Shown: piece by piece, positions 56,819 to 64,000 of the stretch
How the letters are laid out: the number at the start of each line of letters is the position of its first letter
Numbering within the stretch: position 1 is the first letter of the stretch
Program-made: the position numbers and the translations under genes
Notes under the pieces: generated by a model
Told to the model about the DNA's origin: nothing
What the model saw: only the letters and a program-made list of their open reading frames with translations
Database searches by the model: none
Source of the DNA: Exobasidium rhododendri
Lineage: Eukaryota > Basidiomycota > Exobasidiomycetes > Exobasidiales > Exobasidiaceae
Assembly: GCA_026210745.1 (NCBI GenBank)
Contig: CP110631.1
Coordinates: forward strand, 4,588,001 to 4,652,000
Length of the DNA: 64,000 nucleotides
Direction: 5' to 3'

Positions 56819-59478
56819 GACACGAGGGAGCGTGTGATGTACGGTAAGGGCGGAAGGGTGAGTGAATTAAAGGACAAATTGCTAAAGTGTCGTTCCAAAT
56901 CGAGGTGTAATGCGAGCAAATGCGACTCCAGTGCTGATCGACGACAACGATGAGTGCTAAGCAAATAGTGTGGATGATAGGCGCAACAAAAGGGAGTGGT
57001 TGATCACGAAGCAAAATCTATTTGCACGTCTGTTCGTTCTAAGAGCTCGTCTTTGCAGGACAGGGGGAGATGCGAAGTCGTAATGTTTGTGTGCTCCTTG
57101 TTGTGTAAAGTGTAACAATGCTGCCGATACTCCTGTTAGTTCGTGTGTGGCGGATGTGACGATAGCGACAAAGGAGCACAATCGTCGACGACAGCAGCTA
57201 CTCAACAAGAGACCACCGGAGAGAGGCTAAGGGAATGTGTCGAGGGGCAAGACAGAAATGAAGAAAGGAGAGTGGTGACTGGTTGGCCAGTCTAAAGGGA
57301 TGATGCAACAAGATATGGAGATGAACGGGGATTAGGGTGCAAAGTGCCCTCCCTGAGGATGAATAGAGCGAGCAGACCTTTGGCAATTTTGTTTAGGGGA
57401 GAAAAAGGCTCGAATCGAATTGCGTTCACAGAGAGGGGGGGGACCAGAGGCAAACAGAGGTAGATTTGCGCGCGGAGCTGTGTAATTAGCGCGCTTTCGC
57501 CCTGGTTCATTCTTTATAATGCAAAGCTGGAAAAGCGCGCGATTGCTATTGGCAGTATTTACAAAGACCCTGCCATTGCTTCTTGACGAATCGCGAGGGA
57601 ATACAAATTCAGAATTTGAGAAAAGTGATAGAATAATAAAGTCAAGAATCCGAATTATAAATGAAATGGTCTTGGGGAATGAGGAAAAAAGCAAGCCTGG
57701 ATTCTCGACGGCCCATTCTTGTATTCTACGTGCACGAAATCTTCCACCGACTTTGGCCAAAATTTGTATCGAACTTCAGCGTTCCTATAAGTGCACCTTC
57801 GATTACAAGATATGTGTACCTGCTGCAGTCGCTCCGAATCGATTCACCTCAAGGCACAATGACCCGACTCGCTTCAGCAGTTGTTGTTGTGAAACGGCAT
57901 CTGCCATGAGGATATAAATAGAGGCCGGAAGACCCTGTCTATCGATGTTGCTTACCAATACAAATCGAAGCAGAAATGCACGAGCGAGGTCGGAGAGAGC
58001 TCTTCCTGAACCTTGCATTAATTCCGGCGGCATCCTTTGGCGCTGTTGTAATTAAGCAGTGGAGGAGAATGTAGAGCTCACTCTCCCATACTACATATAT
58101 ATCGTTGCAATGCCTCCGTCACTCGATTGCCTGCTTGCCTTGCTTGAGATAGATTCAAATGCTGAGGGTATTCCACCAAGACATCCTTGGCAGGATGTCT
58201 GCATCGCAAGGCCTGACCAACCTTTCCGTTGGGCAGGAAGTGAACGGGAGCGGAGGCTTTCCTAAGGCGGAACGCTGGACAATCCTTCATTAGCAAGCGA
58301 GGTAGCAAGCAAAGTGGCTCGCTTTGTGTCGTCTCTAAGGGGAGTAGAAGGATCGAGCCTCATATTTGTATCGGTGATTTACTCTAAACAAGATGAACGT
58401 AGATGTAGTCATCACCTTCATCGACAAAAAGCGATGCATTTACACATTTGCCTGCCGCAGACTGGCCTGGAGTCTCTGCTTGATGCAGCTATACAACCTA
58501 CTCGCGGAGAGCTTCGCTGCCGTAATGCTTGCTTTCCTGAACTGAGCTAGCGGTGCGATTGACTGGAGAACGATCATGGCCTCTTCTCCGATGGAAGAAT
58601 GCCTGGACGTGCGTGGCCAAGCTGCCATGAACACTCGAGTCGTCGTTGGTGTCTTGGATACAATTCCATCGCTGCCCTTGCCGGGACACGAGGCTTCCGC
58701 GATACCTTCCTTTCTCCCTGTCTGGGAATGAAATCACTTTTCACTTCCTCTTTCGCCTAACGCTTGTCGCACGCTTTCATTACCTGTCGCAGCTCTCCCC
58801 GCGTGCAAATCAACGTCTTTAGCCAAACTTGCGGCACTGCTATCATCCGGCGATCGATGCGATCGAAACGCTTCTACAAGCTCCGTGTCTCTCATTGGTG
58901 GGACAGTCGAGGAAGCGTATGGGTGTATGTGTGGCAACTACCCTCACGCTTGTGAACGATGTGCTAGAGAGGACAGATTCCGTAGACTTTAGCAATCAAA
59001 AGGGAGACCAAAGCGCACCGCAGGTACCATCACACGACCGGTTAGCCAGTACCGATCCAAAAAATGCCAGGAATGATTCGTTCGCCGCATCCTTTTTCTC
59101 ACGCAAGCCTCTCGAGGTATCCTTTCTAGGATCTCTTTGAGAATACTCATGATGCTGTCTGTGCTTTTCCAACCGTTGCAGTTTAGCTCACGACCAGCAT
59201 ACTCGAGCCGGAGAAGCGAATCTCTCACCTTTCCTGCAGACCTCCCTGCATGCTCCGTAAAGCAAAGAACTGCCGCCACAACATCATCGCAAGTCATAGC
59301 CTGGCAATTGCACAGTGAATATGCCATTGGCCCTGTCCTCACATTGTCGAGAAGTTCCCTTTCATTTCTCGCACTCTCATTGCACTTTATTCAAATTAGT
59401 GTGTACAAGGTCTGCAGCATGCTGAGCTTCCAAAATGCACCGAGATGCGGCCACAACCAAGAGAGAAAGGAGCGATGC
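56819..59478. promoter_or_regulatory. Long chitin synthase upstream region, possibly with a small spliced gene
   Basis: At 2.66 kb this is by far the largest stretch here without a secure gene. The 600-700 bp next to the chitin synthase start probably holds its promoter. At 57519-57917 a 132-codon ATG frame (+) has no recognisable domain. On the minus strand between 59327 and 58843, a frame from an ATG in GCCAATGG context meets AAG|GTGAGA, and downstream blocks read as ordinary protein (ANESFLAFFGSVLANRSCDG), which could be exons of a small Cys-containing protein; the acceptor and the second donor are weak. No tRNA boxes or transposon ends were seen. Confidence 0.35.
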
Positions 59479-61113
59479 TCAGTAGTCTTCACCACGCGAT
59501 ACAACCTCCTTCTTCATCGGCCCCAAGTAAATCGTGTGCTCGAATTGTGCAGTCATGGATCTGTTTCGAAAAGGGGAGAGGAGAGACGGTGTGAGTATGC
59601 CAGGCTATTCTCCCCTTGATTGCTTCTGCTTCACTCACCCAGCAATGTCGGCAAGTGGTGGATAGTCTTGAACGATGCCTAGTTGGATAAGATGCTTGAG
59701 CTAGGTGGATACAGTGGTATGCACGTTAGTTAGTGTCTCGCAATGCACTGAATCGGAAGCCAACTCACCCCGAGCAGATAATTCTTCTCGCCTACTCTGT
59801 CAAGATACCTTCTGCAGAAAGGTAAAGAGCCAAAATTCTTGTTGATAGTGTGCAGAAGCGATCTAGCCGAAGAGACTCGGAAGTTCTGATGATTAGGGTT
59901 ACCTCGTCGAGCATAGTGACTGCAATCACCACTGTCTACGACGTATCCTTTACCCGTAGAACCGAAAGTCTCAATAGCAAAGTATTCTCCTTCCTCCATC
60001 TTGGTGGTCAAGGAGGGTGTGTTGACGATGGGGACACTCTTCTTCCCGTGGATGGAGTACCTCTCGATACTGTGGCCATTCAGATTACGCACGCATTTGA
60101 CTTTGCGAAATGGAAGGAGAGGCGGCCAATGATCAGCACTCGCCCTTGTATCTACCTTATCTCTTCATGCTGCTCCATCGTCATTACTACTCACCCTGAT
60201 GTGTCTTCCCGTCAGCCTCAAATTCGTGACTCTCCATTACTTCTTGAATCACTCCACCAAGCTCGCCTAGTCGTGCATCAATTCCCGCTTCTTTGATACC
60301 CGCGTTAGTCGCTGCCTTGACAGCTTCGAGAAGAGGATTCCACTTGCTGTCTTCCTCGAACGTTAGTGTGAAAGCCGAGTCGCAAATTCGCCCTGAAGCT
60401 TGAATCCCAATATCGACTTTGAGAACATCGCCAAGCTGAAGAATTCGCTTGTCTCCTGCATTTGGCGTGTAATGCGCTGCAACTTCATTCAAGCTGAGAC
60501 CTGTTGGAAATCCGATACCAGCCTCCATGCCATTCTCCTCGACTACATTTCTGATACCGTCTTCTACCAAATTGGCAATATCCGTCATGCTCATTCCTGG
60601 CTTGATAGCTTTTTGTGCATACGCTCGTACCTGTCGATGTGCCTCTGCTGCTCGTCGGATGTGATTCAGACTATTGCCTTCCCCTTCCTGCAACAGCCTA
60701 TCCCTTTCCCTCAGCTCAGCATCTGTGGTCTGTCTACGATTATCATCGAATCTGCTTTCATCGTATTCCTGAAATTCTCCTACTGGATAGCATCCATCGA
60801 GGAACATCTTTGTCAATCCAATAGTGGGCGGTTCGGTTTGTTTCATTGCAATTCCTGTCACACCTGCTGCTGCTTTCAGTGCTTTTGCCTTTTTCTTTGC
60901 TGCACCACTTTTCTTCTTCTTGTTCTTTTTCTTTGCACCTCCTACCGCTTTCACTTCATGTTCTTCATCCTCTTCATCTCCACTATCATCTCCACTACCT
61001 TCTTCTACATGGCCCTCTTCTCCGCCTAATTTGGTCTCAGAAAGCTTTCCACTCAAATCCTCAGCAGCATGTCCATTACTGTTTCCGTTGGAATTGCTAG
61101 TCGCAGTCGACAT
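59479..61113 (-). CDS. MAP2: Methionine aminopeptidase 2
   Basis: Four exons (61113-60195, 60100-59769, 59700-59639, 59560-59479) join in phase, giving 464 residues. The N-terminus has an acidic Glu/Asp stretch and a poly-Lys block ([18 protein letters not shown]), the ribosome-association feature of MetAP2. The pita-bread metal ligands are all present: two Asp in [17 protein letters not shown], His in [12 protein letters not shown], Glu in [11 protein letters not shown] and Glu in [10 protein letters not shown]; the last is supplied by the final exon. The protein ends in SRGEDY as the family does. It removes initiator Met from nascent cytosolic proteins with small penultimate residues and is the fumagillin target. 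It is divergent from CIA2 over 267 bp. Confidence 0.95.
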
Positions 61114-61380
61114 GACGGCGTGAAGAGTCCTTTGGCGAGGAGAGCTGGATAGATGTATGGCTCGCTAACCAGGATAAGGAAGACTGAGAATGGTGTCCCT
61201 CGCTCGCGCCAAGATCAAGTTCAGATTAAGGAAAAAATAATTCCCTACGTTCCGCCGTCGACGGGAAGAACCTCGTGGGCCTAAGAGCAGCCCAAAGTCA
61301 AAATTAATCTATAAGAGAACCAGTCGTTTGCGTTGATTGCCACTCCATCACTTCACACCTTTCGATAGCGACAAGCAGCA

Positions 61381-62079
61381 ATGGCCGATAAAGACAACGC
61401 AAACCCAATCGTATACGCACAGTCCTCACAGCCTTCCGGTCGGGGAGATGCAGCGCAAAGCGATGAATGGTGGAGGGATACAACGCTAGTAGACGGCTCG
61501 TCACACCAATCGAATCAGAGCGATTCCGGATATGAGGGAGACGATTACGACGTGGAGGACGACGAATTAGCAAGTAAATTGACACTACAGAAGACTGGAG
61601 AGACAACATACGAGAGCATAGACAGCCAAGAAGTGTACGATCTAATTCGATCCATCTCTGATCCAGAACACCCTCTAACACTGGAACAACTAGCCGTCGT
61701 GAATGCCGGACACATTGTGATTGATGAAGGCGACAAGGCAACCCATCGATCGCCACACATTCTCCTCGAGTTCACGCCCACCATTCCACACTGCAGTATG
61801 GCTACATTGATCGGTCTGGCATTACGAGTCCGTCTCTTGCGCGCTCTACCATCGCGATACAAAGTCGATATACGAGTCAGACCAGGATCGCATCAGAGTG
61901 AAAATGCAGTCAACAAGCAGCTCAACGACAAGGAAAGAGTCGCCGCTGCTTTAGAAAATCAACATCTTCTGGGCGTCGTATCGGATTGCTTGGCTACTGC
62001 AGGGAGACGGGGTCTTAGTGAAGAAGATGCCATGAGGCGTGCAGACCTGTTAGCAGCAGAGCTCGGTATCACTGCCTGA
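61381..62079 (+). CDS. CIA2: CIA2/MIP18-family cytosolic Fe-S cluster targeting factor
   Basis: Single exon, 232 residues from the ATG at 61381. An acidic, Ser-rich N-terminus (~60 residues) is followed by the DUF59/FAM96 fold: VYDLIRSISDPEHPLTLEQLAVV, then ILLEFTPTIPHCSMATLIGLALRVRL with the conserved reactive Cys, and SENAVNKQLNDKERVAAALEN. The protein continues about 40 residues beyond the usual end with a predicted helix (LSEEDAMRRADLLAAELGI), an unusual extension. Cia2 works with Cia1 and Met18/MMS19 to insert Fe-S clusters into DNA polymerases, helicases and other cytosolic or nuclear apoproteins. It converges on the RNase III-fold gene. Confidence 0.93.
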   Translation: MADKDNANPIVYAQSSQPSGRGDAAQSDEWWRDTTLVDGSSHQSNQSDSGYEGDDYDVEDDELASKLTLQKTGETTYESIDSQEVYDLIRSISDPEHPLTLEQLAVVNAGHIVIDEGDKATHRSPHILLEFTPTIPHCSMATLIGLALRVRLLRALPSRYKVDIRVRPGSHQSENAVNKQLNDKERVAAALENQHLLGVVSDCLATAGRRGLSEEDAMRRADLLAAELGITA

Positions 62080-62195
62080 AAGGTCGTGGAGCATGAGAGG
62101 TAGTGTGTGTATTAATTCAACTATGTATACAAAGCATATGCATCAAACGTCATTTCATTTCATTTCGTCTTTCCCCCTTCCTCTTTACTCGTCAT

Positions 62196-63785
62196 CTACT
62201 TGCTTGATGTGAAGCCAGAGAAAAGTCTCGAAGTAGCTTTGCGCCACCATGGCTTGGCTGCCTCCTTTGCCAACTCTTCCGCTTCCTTCTTTTCTCGTTG
62301 AGCACGTCGTTTGAGTGCTTCTCCTGCCGTTGTCAAGAATCGGTCTACTTGAAATTCAGGAGTCTCACCAATCATGTTCACCCAAGGCGACATCAGCACT
62401 GTGCACCACTTCACCACTGTGGGGAAGCCATAAACCGAATAGACTGCTCCAACATATGCCTCAAACAAGTCGGCCTTTCGAAGATGCGCAGTCGTGGCAA
62501 TCTGTGGTTCCGGCGAAGGCATCTCTTCTCTGTACCTTCTTTCTTCTTCCGTAAGATACGGTGCGGTCTCCCTCAACTCTCGCTTCTTGCTCTCTTCCAC
62601 TAACAGTGTGGCTACATACAATCTTTGCTCCTCTAATCCTGAATCTTCGAACATGTAGCCAAAACAATCGTTGGAAACGATCCACGAGGAGGCTGCATTG
62701 TAAGCTGATACCACCTTGCCTGGGTATTGAGATAAGATCAGAGATCGTGAAATCAAATGCAGACAGGCATCTCCCAAGTATTCTAGTCCCCTTTCATCTT
62801 GCAAGCAATCGTACAAGCCTCTTTCCTCGTAGTACGCACTTGTCCGGTTTGTCTTCCTCCAGTTTCCTCTTTCTCCTATCGAGCTATCCCATTCCACCTC
62901 ACAAGACCGGTTGATACCAAGTGCTAGTGCCGCCGACTGTAGATCGATTTCATGGACGAGGGGACAGGGCGGAGGATAGATTTCCTTTGGAGGATAGATG
63001 ATTTCCGTTGTTTCAAATCGTAACGTAGAAGGATTCAAACCTGTCCCAAATCCAGGGAGCACCTTGGTCGTAGAGACCACCCTACGTCGACTACTGTCTG
63101 ATACCAAGTCTACTTGTTTGTTCCTTGCTTTGTCAATAGTAGTCGCTAGTCGAGCTGCACGATCTGTCCTAGTCTTGACGTCTCCAAAGACTTTCTTACT
63201 TCCCTCCTTACCGTCGACTTCGACCGTAGAAGGTGAAGGGGGAGCTTCCAAGACGGGCTCTTCTCCCTTCTTACTTTGTGTCTCGTGCATACTCTCCATA
63301 TTACGTTCCCATTTCTTCACTTGACTAGAAGACAGCCTTGTGACATCAATTACCTTGGCTTTATCGATGGGCGCCGCCTGTCTCTTCTTGCTTTCCTGTT
63401 TCCTCCCTAGTCGATCCTTGAGCTTTCCACTCTTCTTTTCCGACTTCAAAAGTCTTTTCCGCTCCGTCATACTCATTCCCTTGATTTCAGGAAGTCCGGG
63501 TGCCTTCTCTGAATCGATACTTGCATCTTTTGTCGACTCAATGGCCGTAGCTCTTGCTACAGGCAGCGGCTGCTTTTGGAAGACTTCCGAATAGACGACA
63601 TCTTCTACTTTTTGCTGATGAGACGAGGTAGAGGAGATCGATCTGCCTGTGAAGATACTAGGACTGAATCTGAGAGTGGCGTGCTGGCAAGATCGGCAAG
63701 TCCAATTTTGGCCTGCAGACGACGAGCGACAAGTTTGTTGTCGAGCAATGCTTGTGACGATCGATCTAGTCGATGATGTTGCCAT
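62196..63785 (-). CDS. Mitochondrial RNase III-fold protein (likely mitoribosomal large-subunit protein)
   Basis: Single exon, 529 residues from the ATG at 63785; the frame opens at a TTG 15 codons earlier. The N-terminus is Arg/Ser-rich without acids (MATSSTRSIVTSIARQQTCR), a likely mitochondrial presequence. A Lys-rich disordered region covers ~100-240. The RNase III domain spans about 315-490: ERGLEYLGDACLHLISRSLI matches the signature helix, and HLRKADLFEAYVGAVYSVYG matches the second catalytic helix. The central Glu, the Asp of LGD, and the D-x-x-E pair are kept; the signature's first Glu is displaced by an extra Gly. No dsRNA-binding domain is evident after it. In fungi such proteins are mitoribosome components (mL44/Mrpl3 or mL57 type), so catalysis is not implied. 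Confidence 0.75.
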   Translation of the reverse strand: MATSSTRSIVTSIARQQTCRSSSAGQNWTCRSCQHATLRFSPSIFTGRSISSTSSHQQKVEDVVYSEVFQKQPLPVARATAIESTKDASIDSEKAPGLPEIKGMSMTERKRLLKSEKKSGKLKDRLGRKQESKKRQAAPIDKAKVIDVTRLSSSQVKKWERNMESMHETQSKKGEEPVLEAPPSPSTVEVDGKEGSKKVFGDVKTRTDRAARLATTIDKARNKQVDLVSDSSRRRVVSTTKVLPGFGTGLNPSTLRFETTEIIYPPKEIYPPPCPLVHEIDLQSAALALGINRSCEVEWDSSIGERGNWRKTNRTSAYYEERGLYDCLQDERGLEYLGDACLHLISRSLILSQYPGKVVSAYNAASSWIVSNDCFGYMFEDSGLEEQRLYVATLLVEESKKRELRETAPYLTEEERRYREEMPSPEPQIATTAHLRKADLFEAYVGAVYSVYGFPTVVKWCTVLMSPWVNMIGETPEFQVDRFLTTAGEALKRRAQREKKEAEELAKEAAKPWWRKATSRLFSGFTSSK

Positions 63786-64000
63786 CTTCACCTCAACAGG
63801 AATATGTCTTTCCGATAAAACTCTGTTCAATCAAGCATGTCGAAAGTGCTTATCGCCTGTCCAACGTGCAATGACCAGATAAAGTCCGAGAGGGACACAG
63901 AGTGGCCAGAAGTAGAAGATCGAGATTGGCCAAGTCAGAAAAGCGTTGTCCGACGTCGAGATTTCAAGAGACAAGAGACGCTCTGCCCCTCCCAAAAGTC

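Overview
The window looks like gene-dense euchromatic DNA from a basidiomycete fungus, most likely Ustilaginomycotina or a close relative. Reasons: about 22 eukaryotic genes on both strands, short spliceosomal introns (63-126 bp in the models I could build, GT...AG, often GTGAGT), short intergenic gaps, mid-range GC, fungal cell-wall genes (a chitin synthase, a GPI-anchored Ser/Thr-rich protein), and a Ras exchange factor with an SH3 domain. I see no transposon, rRNA, tRNA, CRISPR or viral sequence. The class-level guess is inference. Many exon boundaries are mine, accepted only when the splice sites, the reading phase and a family motif across the junction agree.

Layout. 0-10 kb: partial unknown gene (-), PIG-X/PBN1-like (+), RAT1/XRN2 exonuclease (-), SCO1 copper chaperone (+), VTA1 (-). 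10-23 kb: STT4 PI 4-kinase (-) head-to-head with a Sac2-type phosphoinositide phosphatase (+), a type-B carboxylesterase (-), and a small unrecognised gene (-). 23-32 kb: CDC25-type RasGEF (+), RNase T2 (+), MFS transporter (-). 32-41 kb: Ivy1/I-BAR-like protein (+), a protein with two copies of a ~100-residue module (+), UBX-domain protein (-), synaptojanin-type phosphatase (+). 41-51 kb: AFG1 mitochondrial AAA ATPase (-), DCR2-like phosphatase (+), GPI-anchored protein (+), COP9 signalosome subunit 6 (-), CLPTM1 family (+). 51-64 kb: chitin synthase (-) with a long 5' flank, methionine aminopeptidase 2 (-), CIA2 Fe-S targeting factor (+), mitochondrial RNase III-fold protein (-).

How they relate. 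Most genes are housekeeping and not a pathway cluster. Phosphoinositide and membrane trafficking recurs, however: STT4 makes PI4P; the Sac2-type enzyme and the synaptojanin remove phosphates from PI4P and PI(4,5)P2; an I-BAR-like protein and VTA1 act on endosomal or vacuolar membranes. Genes are arranged largely as divergent pairs sharing 200-450 bp upstream regions. The most interesting unexplained items are the duplicated-module protein (35.1-36.3 kb), which I suspect carries two diverged OST-HTH/LOTUS-like winged helices; the 2.7 kb region upstream of the chitin synthase, which may hide a small spliced gene; and the unrecognised small gene near 22.5 kb.
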